Source: Pyropia yezoensis (Eukaryota; Rhodophyta; Bangiophyceae; Bangiales; Bangiaceae). From it: DNA of 64,000 nt. Position 1 is the first letter of the stretch. Each line of letters begins with the position of its first letter. A program made the position numbers and the translations under genes. The stretch is from contig CM020618.1 of assembly GCA_009829735.1 (NCBI GenBank), positions 43,104,878-43,168,877 on the forward strand, given 5' to 3'. The notes under the pieces were generated by a model. That model made no database searches. It was not told the DNA's origin and saw only the letters and a program-made list of their open reading frames with translations. Shown one piece after another: positions 32,245 through 42,454 of the stretch.

Positions 32245-33192
32245 ATGACCCCCGCACAAGCAACGTGGGGCGCTCTTCCACTCTCCCCCCCAACCCTGCT
32301 CTTTCCCGTCGCGCGACAAGAGGACGCGCCGGTGCCCAGCCCCGCCCCCGACCCTGTCGACGGCCCGTCCCGTCAGACGCTCCTGCTCAGCGGCGGCGCG
32401 TTTGCCTTCATCCCCTTTACCTTCCTCCTCCTCTTTTACGTGTGCATGCGCCGCGAGTTCAAGCGCTCCCTCCTCCGCCGCCACCAGGCGGGGCTGGTCC
32501 TCCGCGCGGCCTCTCATGGCGGCGACGTGGTCATGGGCGGCGGCACGGACAGCCGCGGGCGGGCAGTCCCTCCCCCCTCCGGCAGTGGCGGCGGCGGCAG
32601 CAGCAAGCGGCAGCGCTATGGCGACGCTGACGCGGTCGCGTCGGCGCTGGCGGTGAAGCCCCTCCCCGAAGGTGCCACTACCGCCTGTGCGATTTGCCTG
32701 GACGAGTCCCACCCCGACCGCACCGAGGCGGGCCTCGCGTGTGGCCACACGTACCACGGCGCGTGCATCCGGCAGTGGTTGGCCAAAGCCGACAGCTGTC
32801 CGCTGTGTGCGTTGCCGGTGCGCGACGCGCTGTTTGCGGCTGCCGAGAAGCGGGGCTGGGGGGGAGGGGGGGGCAGCGGCGGCGGGCTGGGAGCGCCCAT
32901 GGCGGAGATGGGCGACGACGTGACCGTGCCAATCGACGACGATGACGAGCCGGACGATGGGGGGACGGCCGCTTCCACTGGGGCGGCGTCGGGGGCGGCG
33001 ATGCGCACGGCGGTGGGACCGTCCGGCGTCAGTGGCCTGGCGGGGAGGGACGGGGGAGAGGGGGTGGCGGCGGCTGCGGTGTCACGACCGCCCGCCATGG
33101 CCCCTGACACGGTGGTGATGATCCGCCCGAGCGGCTTTGACCACCCGCCAGTCGTACCACCGCCCGTGGCGGCGGCGGTACAGTCGGTTTGA
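32245..33192 (+). CDS. Membrane-anchored RING-H2 finger protein (ATL-like), putative E3 ubiquitin ligase
   Basis: The first ATG in frame is at 32245 (CGGCCATGACC), giving 315 residues; the frame extends upstream only through a TTG. After a short Pro-rich N-terminus comes a transmembrane helix near residues 41-65 (SGGAFAFIPFTFLLLFYVCM). Next are a basic stretch (RREFKRSLLRRHQ) and a compact RING-H2: C148, C151 (CAICLD), C166, H168, H171, C174 (CGHTYHGAC), C185, C188 (CPLC), with W178 in the E2-binding position. The tail is acidic (PIDDDDEPDDGG) then Ala/Pro-rich. The order membrane-basic-RING is that of ATL-family ubiquitin ligases. It shares the CGHxYHGxC and W-L-A-x-A-D-x-C-P-L-C pattern with the RING gene at 14430, so the two may be paralogues. 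Confidence 0.85.
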   Translation: MTPAQATWGALPLSPPTLLFPVARQEDAPVPSPAPDPVDGPSRQTLLLSGGAFAFIPFTFLLLFYVCMRREFKRSLLRRHQAGLVLRAASHGGDVVMGGGTDSRGRAVPPPSGSGGGGSSKRQRYGDADAVASALAVKPLPEGATTACAICLDESHPDRTEAGLACGHTYHGACIRQWLAKADSCPLCALPVRDALFAAAEKRGWGGGGGSGGGLGAPMAEMGDDVTVPIDDDDEPDDGGTAASTGAASGAAMRTAVGPSGVSGLAGRDGGEGVAAAAVSRPPAMAPDTVVMIRPSGFDHPPVVPPPVAAAVQSV

Positions 33193-35555
33193 TTTGGTGG
33201 GGAGAGGGCGCGACGGCGGGTAGTCGCGCCGCCCGCGCACCGGTACCTGAAAGGTGTCGGGGGCAAGGAAGAGCATGGATGTGAGGGTGCGTGTGGTCCT
33301 CTTTATCATGTATTGTATGTATGTCCTCTCCATGTGACTGCGCCAATAATAATCGACCGGGCCCGTTTTTTTTTCTCTCGTACTTCTCCCTTCGTCCCTC
33401 CACCCACCATGTTCTTCATGTGTGTATGCCAGCAGCCACTTCACACGTGTCGCTGCCCGCGTGCTCACTGACGGCCTCTTTTCTGGGCTGTCACGCATTG
33501 GTGGATGATGGGGAGGGGTGGTCCGCTGCGGCCGCCCGGCCGCTACCCGCGGCAGGCAATGCCTGGCGGCCATGCTGCGGGCGGTACCGTGTATCTACTC
33601 CCCTACCCCCCCACTCCCCCAATGCGACACGGCCACCCGAACCCCCGTGCCCCCTCTCGGTCCCCACGCGCGGAGGTGGGCGTTACCAGACGCGTGGGAG
33701 GGTGGCAGCGGCAGTCGCTGCGGGGCGGGGGTAGTCTGGTCGCCAGCGCTGTAGCTTGAGCTCACCTGACGGGCCGCGTCGGCTCTCTTCAATGATGGAC
33801 CGACCACCAGGGACAAGGCATGACATTGACAGTACCGTGCTCTGTCCCGGGCGTGCGGGCCTTTGGACCCGTCCTGGGCTGGCCACCAGGCCTCGCCCGC
33901 TCGATGCAGCGTCTTGGTCCAGCACCGCCCGCGTTGGCGGGCCTTTGGACCCGTCCTGGGCTGGCCACCAGGCCTCGCCCGCTCGATGCAGCGTCTTGGT
34001 CCAGCACCGCCCGCGTTGGCGGGCACGCGCCAAGTGGGCCTACGAAGCTCGACGTTGTCGAGCCATAGAGCGAGCAGTTTTCATCTGGCTGGCCGGCTTG
34101 AATAGAACATGTTTTGCTTTCGTTCTGGCCTTCACGACCGTTCGCGTACCTCGTCGGGTCAGAGTGACTGGCCGCGCGGGGTGGCGACAAAAGGTCCCAC
34201 ACATATAAAGGACGCTGTGAGGCACGCCAAGTGCCCCCCAGCGTCGCACGGTACAAGAAATAGAAGCACAACGGCGATACCGACAAGGCGCGCGCGTCGC
34301 CCCCGTGCTCACCGCCCGACACCCTGCCGCGGGACCAGGGACCGGCTGCTGCTCAAGAGCCCCGCCCCCGCCCTCCGCCCCCCGCCACAACCGCCGGTCG
34401 GTTTCTCGGTCATGCGCACGGGTGCCCACCCACCCCTGGGCGCGCAGTATTAACACCACCGCCCCCTGCATCGCGTTGGCTGCCGCCCGCAGGGCGACCG
34501 ACGTCGATCACGACCAGGGGGAGCTGCCGGTCATCATGACATGATGTCATCGGCGTTGACATCGCTCGCCCTCCCCCCCCGCCGAAATTGCTCACGGCGG
34601 CAGAGAGCGGGGGGGTGACGTGAGGCCACTCCCGTGCGTCGGTGGGAGGGGTGGCCGAGCGTGGGCGCGCCGGTTGCGCGGCCCGGGCGCGGCCCGCTGC
34701 TCCGCACCACCCGGTCACCCGATGGGTCACCCCGTCCTCTCCGCGCTGATGAGCGCGCCCACCACTGTCGGCGGTCGCTGCTCACGCCCGGATTTCGCAC
34801 GGTCGCTGCCCCCGCGCGTGGGTGTCTGGCCCTCCCCGTCAGCGACGCGCTCGCCCGTCGCCGCCACCGCCCCCCCCACCCGCGCGCCACTGTGATGACA
34901 ACAATAACGATAGCAGCGGCGAAAAGAGGCTCGTGTGTGTGTGAGCGGGGGCGAAGGTTGGCAGTGGGACGGGTGGGCGTGTGTGGGCGGGTGTGTGGGG
35001 CCAAGGCCGTGCCGCGTGCTGCCGCCATCCCCCCTTTCCCTCCGGCCCGCACCTTTCTTCTTTGCCTCTTTGCCCCACGAACCATTGCCAGTGACCATCG
35101 CCTCCGACTTGCGACGACCAAGTTGCTCGCGGTATTCGGCAGTACTCTAATAATTTCTTTGCCTCCTTCCACACGCTAAACATGCCACGTGTTCTGTGGG
35201 TGGCCAAGCGGCTTTGCGCGCTCCGCCTCGATGCCTCGGTCTGTGTCGCGCTGCCCATCGACGTACACGTCCTCCGTACCCGTCCTCACCACCACCACAC
35301 GGCCGTCGGGGTTCGGCGCGGCGTGTCGTCTACCGGCTGGGTCGCGAGTATTGTAGCCGCTGCCGCTACCTCCGCCGCCGCCGCCAGCCTCTGCGTTATC
35401 CCGATACCCGCTGGTACTCAGCGGCAATGCCCGCCTGACGGTGGGCCCTTGTATTTGCTTCTCTTTTTCTTGCGCTGCTTCCCGTTCCCTTCCCCTTTTG
35501 CGCGCTCTCTGCCGTTGGCCAGGGCTCCGCACCGCTGCTGGGACCTTCGCGGACC
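33193..35555. other. Spacer between the RING-H2 and methylmalonyl-CoA mutase genes
   Basis: No gene is supported. A perfect 82-bp tandem duplication (33855-34018) is listed separately. Frames around 34305-34544 and 35182-35440 show some varied amino-acid use but no domain. The last few hundred bases, AT-richer with a pyrimidine-rich stretch at about 35450-35510, are likely the promoter and 5' UTR of the mutase gene. Confidence 0.35.
33855..34018. repeat. Perfect tandem duplication, 82-bp unit
   Basis: The unit beginning GCGGGCCTTTGGACCCGTCC at 33855 repeats exactly at 33937; a third start at 34019 matches for only a few bases. This is a direct two-copy tandem repeat in noncoding sequence. 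Confidence 0.9.
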
Positions 35556-38096
35556 ATGGGCGCCTGGCGGCGGGTTTTGCCGGCAGCAGCGGCGCCCGGC
35601 GGCGGCCGCGTCGCTGTGGCCGCGGCGGCCGCCGCCGCCCGGCGGGCAGCCACCCGGGTGGCGGGCGGTGGTGGCGGCGGCACCGCCGCCGCCCCCCCAG
35701 CGCCCCCCGCTGGGCCTGGGGGTGCACGCCAGGGGGGGGCGCCCGGCGCACCCCCCCTGCCCCCCCCCCTCCCCCCCCGAGACGTGGCGCCGTCGCCTGC
35801 CGAGTGGCTGGAGCGCGCCGCCGCGGAGCTGCGGTCGCCGTCGCCCGCGGCGGCCGAGGCGGCGCTCACCCGCCACACCCCCGAGGGCATCCCCATCAAA
35901 GCCCTCTACACGTCTGCCGACGTTTCTGCGGAGCGGCTGGCCGCCGAGGCGCTGCCCGGCGTCCACCCGTACACCCGCGGGGTGCACGCGACCATGTACA
36001 CCCACCGCCCGTGGACGGTGCGGCAGTACAGCGGATTTGCGACGGCGGAGGAGAGCAACGCGGCGTACAAGGCGGCGCTGGGGGCGGGTGGCAAGGGCCT
36101 CTCCGTCGCGTTTGATCTTGCCACCCACCGGGGTTACGACTCGGACCACGAGCGGGTTTCGGGGGATGTGGGCATGGCGGGCGTCGCGATTGACAGCGTG
36201 GAGGATATGAAGCGCCTGTTTGAGGGCATCCCGCTGGACGAGGTGTCCGTGTCCATGACGATGAACGGGGCGGTGGTGCCGGTGCTCGCCTTCTTTATCG
36301 TCGCCGCCGAAGAGGCGGGCGTGCCCGCGTCGGCGCTGCGGGGCACCATCCAAAACGACATCCTCAAGGAGTTTAACGTGCGCAACACGTTTATCTACCC
36401 GCCCGCCCCGTCGCTGCGCCTCATCTCGGACATTATGGCATATTGTTCGGCCGAGATGCCCCGCTTCAACACCATCTCCGTGTCGGGCTACCACATGCTC
36501 GAGGCGGGCGCCGGGCCGGCTCTGGAGCTGGGCCTCACCCTCGCCGACGGCCTCGAGTACTTGCGGTGCGCCAAACGGGCTGGGCTGGCCATTGATGCGG
36601 TGGCACCGCGGGTGTCCTTCTTTTTTGGTATCAGCATGGACTTTTATGGGGAGGTGGCCAAGCTCCGTGCCGCCCGGCGCCTGTGGGCGAATCTCGTTCT
36701 CCAGCACTTCCCCGAGGCCACTGACGAGCGGTCGTTCAAGCTCCGCACCCACTGCCAGACCAGCGGCTACAGCCTCACCGCCGCCGAGCCGTGGAACAAT
36801 GTGGTGCGCACGACCGTCGAGGCGATGGCGGCGGTACTGGGGGGCACCCAGAGCCTCCACACCAACGCCCTCGACGAGGCGATGGCGTTGCCGACGCCCT
36901 TTTCCTCCCGCGTCGCCCGCAACACCCAGCTCATCCTGGCCGAGGAGACGGGCCTGACGGGGGCGGTGGACCCGTGGGGTGGCTCCTACCTGATGGAGGC
37001 CCTCACCGACGCGGTGGCGGACAAGGCCGCGGCGGTGGTGGAGGAGGTGGAGGCGGCGGGGGGGATGGCCGTGGCGGTGGTGGACGGGTGGCCCAAGGCG
37101 CGCATTGAGGAGGCGGCGGCGCGCAAGCAGGCGCGTGTCGATTCGGGCGCCGATGTGGTTGTGGGCGTGAACAAGTACGTCCAGGAGGCGGCGCCGTCGG
37201 CACCTGGGGCAACGGCGGAGGGCGGCTCGGGGGCCGCTGCTGACGACGCCGGCGGGCGGGTGTCGCTGCTCAGCATTGACGCGTCCGCCATCTGCGCGGC
37301 GCAGTGCGAGCGGCTGGCAGCGATCAAGGCCGCCCGCGACGACGCGGCGGTCGCGGCGGCGCTGGCGGCGGTCACGGCGGCGGCGGCGGCCACGCCGGGC
37401 GCGGACACGGGCGTGGCCACGAATGTGCTCGCCGCGGCCGTGGCCGCTGCGCGCGTTCGGGCGACGCTGGGTGAGATTTCCTCTGCCATTGAGGCGGTGT
37501 ATGGGCGCCACCAGCCCGCCTCGTCGGTGGTCCGCGGCGCCTACTCGTCGGCCTACGACGCGGCGTCTGCTGCGGCGGGGGGCGGTGGGGGCAGCGACGC
37601 CCACGCCGCCGCCGACGATGCGGAAGCAGCCGAACTCCGCCGCGTCACCACACTCGTGTCGGACTTTGCCGCCGATGCCGGCCGCCGGCCGCGGCTGCTG
37701 GTCGCCAAGCTGGGCCAAGATGGCCACGACCGGGGGGCCAAGGTCATCTCGGCGGGCTTTGGGGACCTTGGCTACGACGTGGACGTTTCCCCTCTATTTG
37801 CCACCCCGGCCGAGGTGGCGCGCGCCGCCCTCGAGGCGGACGTCCACGCGGTGGGTGTGTCCTCCCAGGCGGCCGCCCACCGCACGCTCGTCCCCGAGCT
37901 CGTCACCCGCCTGCGGTCCCAGCCGGGCACCCGCGACGTGGCGGTGCTCGTCGGGGGGGTCATCCCGGAAGAGCACTATGAGGAGCTCCGGGCACAGGGG
38001 GTGGACCTGGTGTTTGGGCCGGGCACCCGCATCCCAGACGCGGCGGAGAAGGTGGTGCGCCTGCTGCGCGAGCGGGGAGGGGACCACCTCCGCTGA
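35556..38096 (+). CDS. MMUT: Methylmalonyl-CoA mutase, adenosylcobalamin-dependent, mitochondrial
   Basis: The enzyme isomerises (R)-methylmalonyl-CoA to succinyl-CoA, linking propionyl-CoA breakdown to the TCA cycle. The 846-residue frame has the family's domain order. First comes an Arg/Ala-rich N-terminus likely to be a mitochondrial presequence ([16 protein letters not shown]). The substrate-binding TIM barrel follows from about residue 110: [93 protein letters not shown]. The cobalamin domain holds [11 protein letters not shown] with the cobalt-ligating His at residue 724, and [22 protein letters not shown] and [11 protein letters not shown]. Gly/Ala insertions in the linker make it longer than the ~740-residue animal enzyme. 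The ATG at 35556 is in a Kozak-like context (GGACCATGG). There is no intron. It implies use of vitamin B12. Confidence 0.97.
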   Translation: MGAWRRVLPAAAAPGGGRVAVAAAAAAARRAATRVAGGGGGGTAAAPPAPPAGPGGARQGGAPGAPPLPPPLPPRDVAPSPAEWLERAAAELRSPSPAAAEAALTRHTPEGIPIKALYTSADVSAERLAAEALPGVHPYTRGVHATMYTHRPWTVRQYSGFATAEESNAAYKAALGAGGKGLSVAFDLATHRGYDSDHERVSGDVGMAGVAIDSVEDMKRLFEGIPLDEVSVSMTMNGAVVPVLAFFIVAAEEAGVPASALRGTIQNDILKEFNVRNTFIYPPAPSLRLISDIMAYCSAEMPRFNTISVSGYHMLEAGAGPALELGLTLADGLEYLRCAKRAGLAIDAVAPRVSFFFGISMDFYGEVAKLRAARRLWANLVLQHFPEATDERSFKLRTHCQTSGYSLTAAEPWNNVVRTTVEAMAAVLGGTQSLHTNALDEAMALPTPFSSRVARNTQLILAEETGLTGAVDPWGGSYLMEALTDAVADKAAAVVEEVEAAGGMAVAVVDGWPKARIEEAAARKQARVDSGADVVVGVNKYVQEAAPSAPGATAEGGSGAAADDAGGRVSLLSIDASAICAAQCERLAAIKAARDDAAVAAALAAVTAAAAATPGADTGVATNVLAAAVAAARVRATLGEISSAIEAVYGRHQPASSVVRGAYSSAYDAASAAAGGGGGSDAHAAADDAEAAELRRVTTLVSDFAADAGRRPRLLVAKLGQDGHDRGAKVISAGFGDLGYDVDVSPLFATPAEVARAALEADVHAVGVSSQAAAHRTLVPELVTRLRSQPGTRDVAVLVGGVIPEEHYEELRAQGVDLVFGPGTRIPDAAEKVVRLLRERGGDHLR

Positions 38097-38703
38097 GCTT
38101 CCCCCCCCGCCTTTCCCCCAACCTGCCGCCGACGCCGCCGTCGGCGTCGCCACTACGGGGGGGTCTGCCGGGGCGTGGGGTGGCGCTTGAGCAGCGGCCG
38201 CGCTTTGGGCCTGGTCGCCCCCCCGCCCACCGCCGACTGTTGCGGCGCTGCGCGCGGCCGGTCATCGGGTGGCACCCACCGGCTGGGAAGCCTTCGGGCC
38301 TGCTGCGGCCGCCCTGGCCAGAAGCGGCCGCCCGTCGCCGCCACCCCCCGCTGGCGGGGTGTTTACTCTCCCCCCTTGCAAACCCCTCGGTGCGCCTCTG
38401 CCACGCCCGAGCCCGCTGTGCTCACCCCAACCCGCCATCGGTTCGTTGTTGTACATACACGCTACCTGCTGTCGTAGCCGCGCCCCAACCTAAAACCAAA
38501 ATCAATGAGCGAACCCCACCACTCCCGTGTGCCCCCTCTCCCGCGCCCCCTTTGTCCCTCCTCCCCGCCACCCCACCCCATGCCTGCGGCCCTCTGCCGC
38601 TCCACCCGGGAGAGCACTCAAAAAAGAAAAAAAAAAGAAATGCAGAATTCCCCCTCTCCCTCAGCTCGCTTCCCCCCCCCCCTCCCCGTCCGCCCCTACC
38701 TCC
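38097..38703. other. Convergent spacer between MMUT and the MYB gene
   Basis: Pro-rich frames only. The two flanking genes converge here, so the region should hold both 3' UTRs. A short A-rich run at about 38618-38640 is the only AT-rich segment. Confidence 0.35.
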
Positions 38704-41700
38704 CTACCCTTGGGAGTAATGCCGCGGCAGCTGCTCCGCGTAGGGCGGCAGCCGATCCCGACCCCCTGTGGGTGGCCCAGCGTCGCCGACGGGGGCGTCG
38801 GTGCCCCAGCCGCCGCCGCCGCCGGCGTCGCCCATGCCGCCGCCGCCGCCGCCGATGCCACCGTCGCCGACCCCACCCCGCGGCTCGCCACGGTCGTCGC
38901 CGCCGCCGTCGGGAGGGGGTGGGGTGGGGGCGGTCAGGGCGGCAATGGAGATGTCGGCAGCGGAGCGGCGTGGGGCGTCGGCGGTCGCTTCGGTGGCGGC
39001 CAGTGGGCGGAGGGGCGGCCAGCGTGCCAGCACGTGGGGCGGGGGCGGCGCCCCGAGAGGGGGGCCCCCGTCACCACCACAGCCGCCGCCGTCACCACCA
39101 CCGCCGCCGGGGTCGGCGGCGTCACCCGCCCGTGGGGGCACCAGGCCCATCGCCACGGACGGCGGGGCGTCGTCCCCCCCACGCCCCCCCCCCCCACCGT
39201 CGTCCCCGCCGGGGGCGCCCACCCCACCCAGCCCCACCCCGTGCGTCGACACAGAATGCCGCCACGCGAAGACGTGCTGCCGCAGGTGCAACGACGGATC
39301 CGAGCCGTAGGAGCGGCGGAGGCCGTCGCCCACGCTCCCGCCGCGGGCGGCGGCGGCGGTGAGGAGGGCCAGCGGCGGCTGAAGAACCCCGGGGGGGTAG
39401 ACCCACCCGCCACCTCCGCCGCCGCCGCCGCTGCCGCTGCCATCCCCGCCACCGCGGCCTGCCGCTGCTGCAGCAGCTGCCGCCTCGGCGGTGGTCGACC
39501 CAAACGCCGAGGCGGGGAGGGGCGCCATGGGCGGCAGCCCCCCGCCGGCCACCGCGTCGGCGGGGCTGACAGGGGAGCCCGCACCGGGGGTGCCACGCCG
39601 GTCGGGGGGATAGTAGGGGGCGCCGTAACCGTGGGCCAGTGCCCGGCCTCCTCCGCCATGCACCGCCTCTTGCTTCGCGGGCGGGCCGCCGTAGCCGCCG
39701 TCGCCACAGGCCTCCCCAGCGCCAGCGCCAGCGCCATCGCCACGCACGCCACCGGCGCCCCCGCCGCCCAGCGCGTCGCCGTGCTGCTGGCCAACGAGGG
39801 ACAAGCCCAGCGCGCCCGGCGGCAGCTCCGCCGGGCTGTGAGGAGATCGCAACGCCTGTGGGGAGGAGGGGAGGGAGGCGGCCAGGCTGGCCGCCCCGTC
39901 GGGGCGGCCGTCGACCGAGCCCCGCCGGCGGGCGGGCGAGACGGGCAGGGACGCAGTGACGCCCCAGCCGCCGTCCAGCGCTGCCGCGCCCGCCAGGAGG
40001 CCCCCCGACGCGCGGCCGTAGCCCATGGCCACCCGCCCGAGGCCGCCGCCACCGCCGCCACTCTGCCGCCCCCGCGCCCCCCTCCCCCCCGCCGCCGCCG
40101 CCGCGGCCGCCACCGCCGCCGCCGTTGCCGCGTTGGTCGCAGCGTTGGTCGCCGCCGCCGCCGCCGCCGCCGCCGCGGCAGCGGCCGCCGCCGTCGACAC
40201 GGGGGAGCCACCCATGGACGAAGAGCGGTCCGACCCGCCGGCGCCGGCGCCACCCCCCCCCCCCGGCACCCGCCGGCGGGAGCGGGAGCGGAGCATGTTG
40301 CGCCACTTATCCTTTAGGCACACGGGCGTGCGCTTGGGGTTAAACGCGTACGCAAAGAGGATCTGCTTCCACTTGCCCGGCCCGATGGAGCGGACGCCCT
40401 CGAGGAGCATCGCCTCCTCCTCGGGGGTGAAGCGGGTGTAGGGCTCCCGCCGCCGCGTCGGCCGCACAATCCCCCCGCGGATGGCGGCGACGGGGGAGCT
40501 CCCCGCGCTGCTGCCGCCGCCGCCGCCATAGCCGGACGAGCCCGTGTCCGACGCGGGCCGCCCGTCGAGGGAGCCCAGCCTGTGGCGCGCCCGCCAGAGG
40601 GGCAGGTCGGGGGAGGAGGAGGAGGTGGCCATGCCCACCACCGCCATGGCGGGGAGGGGGTGCCACCCGGGCGACCGCGGGGGGGTGCCCAGGGGGGACG
40701 AGCTGGGGGGGGTCACCCCGCCGCCGCCGCCGCCGCCCATGCCGCCGCCGCCACCCCCACCGCCGCCCCCACCGCCGGGCGCAAAGGCGTGGCCGCGGCC
40801 GAGCGCGGCGGGCGGCAGCATCAGGCCGTCGCGGGGGCGGGGCCACGCCCCCCCCGGCCGGCCCAGCGCCGGCGGCGACGCGTCGGCCGACCGGGGGGGC
40901 GTACCCCCCGGCGGCGTGCCGCCGTCGACGGGCGACCGCCCCCCCCCCAGCGGGCTGCCCATCATCCCCACGCTGCCCCCGCGGAAGGGCCCCGGCCACG
41001 AGCCGCCGCCGCCGCCGACGAGGCCGCCGCCGCCGCCCTTGGGGTACCCGACGCCGTCCCCGTCCGACAGGGGGTCATCGGGCAGGCCCGGCCGGCGCGC
41101 CGGCACAGGCACCGCCATGGCCGGCGGGCCGCCGCCGCGACCGCCGGCCGCCGCCGCCGCCGCCGACGGGGGGGGCGTGCGCGGCCCGCGACCGCCGCCG
41201 TCGCCGCCTCCGCCGCCGCCACCGCAGTCACCGCCGCCGTCGCCGCCGTCGCCGCCGTCGCTACGGCCGTCGGCAGGCGCTCCCACCGCCGGCGGGTGGA
41301 CCGGCCCAACGCCGTCAATGTCCATTGGCACCGCCGCCGTCGCGGCGGCAGCGGCGGCGGCGGCGGCGGCCGGCCGCCGGGGCGTCGGCACGAGGTGGGT
41401 CTGGCGGCCCGGCCCGCCCCCCCCGCCCCCCACCCCCCAGCCGGCGCGCTCCCCCCCCCCGCCCCCCCCTCCAGCGGGGACGCTCCCCCACCCCGGCCCG
41501 CGCGCCACCGGCCGTGCGCCCCGGCGGCCGACCATCCCCCGCACAAAGTCCACGCTCCCCACCGGCGGCGACGACGGCCGCTGCGGCGTGGCCACCCGCG
41601 CGAGCGGCGGCAGCACCACCCGTGGCGGGGCGAGGCGGCCGCCCACCCCCGTGGCCGCCCCCCCCCCCCCGCCGCCGGCGCCGGCGCCCCCCCCCAACGT

Positions 41701-42454
41701 GGCCCCGACGCCGACGCCGACGCCGACGCTGCCGCCGACGCCAAAGCCGTCGCCGCCGACGCCGCCGCCGGCGCCCCCCCCCCCATCGCCGCCCGCGCCG
41801 CCCCCCCCCCCCCCCCCCCCCGGTGAGGTCATCCTCCGCCAGCGGCGGCGGCACCGACGGGGCGGCAAGGAAGCCGCCCGCGCCCGTCCGCGCCCGCAGC
41901 GGCGGGGGCAGGTTGGCAAACCCCGGGTCCCGGGTGGTCGCCCGCGTCGCCGGCGTGGACGGGTGCGCGAGGGACACGTAGCCGGTGTCGCTGAGCAGCG
42001 GCGACGCGGCGGGCCACACCCGGCGTCGGGGGTGGGGGGGGGGCGGACCGGGGGGGGGCGGGGAGGAGCTCCCGCAGCCGCCGCTCCCTCCGCGGCCGCC
42101 GGCGACGGCCGCCGCCGCCGCCGCTTCGGCCGCGGGGGGGGATGCGGGCCGATCCCAGCGGTCGTCCACCACGGCCGGGCGGGGCCGGCGGCTGGCCGGC
42201 CGCGGCCGAGGGTGTTGTTGTGGCGGGTGATCATGCTGCTGCTGATGCTGCTGCTGCTGCTGCTGCTGCTGTTGTTGTTGTTGTTGTTGTTGTTGCTGCT
42301 GCTGTTGATGATGGTGCTGCTGCTGCTGCTGATGATGTTGTTGCAGCTGCGGATGAGGGCGGGGTGGTGGGGGCGTAGACGGCGGCAGCCGCTCGTCATC
42401 CCCGCCGCCCAGGCTGCTCGCAGCGTCCACCAGCAGGTGCAGGCGGTCGCCCAT
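38704..42454 (-). CDS. Telobox-type single-MYB protein with poly-Q tract; frame change in a C21 run
   Basis: The ATG at 42454 starts a frame reading MGDRLHLLVDAASSL, then a Gln/His tract near residues 40-75. Around residue 205-215 the frame reaches a poly-Gly stretch encoded by 21 C on the plus strand (41801-41821). Beyond it the long frame in another phase is the coherent one. A single MYB/SANT domain lies at about residues 665-725: PYTRFTPEEEAMLLEGVRSI, GPGKWKQILFAYAFNPKRTP, then VCLKDKWRNM. That last block matches the telobox signature 'VDLKDKWRN' of telomere-repeat binding factors, with Cys replacing Asp. Basic sequence (RSRSRRR) follows. The rest is Gly/Ala/Ser-rich. The protein is predicted nuclear and DNA-binding, either a TRF-like telomere factor or a telobox transcription factor. 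Total length is about 1,250 residues. The homopolymer break is probably an assembly length error. Confidence 0.75.
41801..41821. other. C21 tract at which the MYB gene changes frame
   Basis: Twenty-one C residues on the plus strand encode poly-Gly on the minus strand. The ATG-containing N-terminal frame (ending EDDLTGGGG) and the MYB-containing frame meet here. Confidence 0.6.
42236..42330. repeat. CAG/CAA (plus strand CTG/TTG) microsatellite encoding poly-Gln/His
   Basis: Runs of GCTGCTG and GTTGTTG on the plus strand encode an almost uninterrupted Gln tract with scattered His on the minus strand. It lies in the N-terminus of the telobox MYB protein. Confidence 0.85.

Noticed and set aside
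35418-37727. Minus-strand 769-codon frame opposite methylmalonyl-CoA mutase
   Set aside because: An antisense shadow of a GC-rich gene; His/Arg-rich with no domain, while the plus strand encodes a full enzyme.
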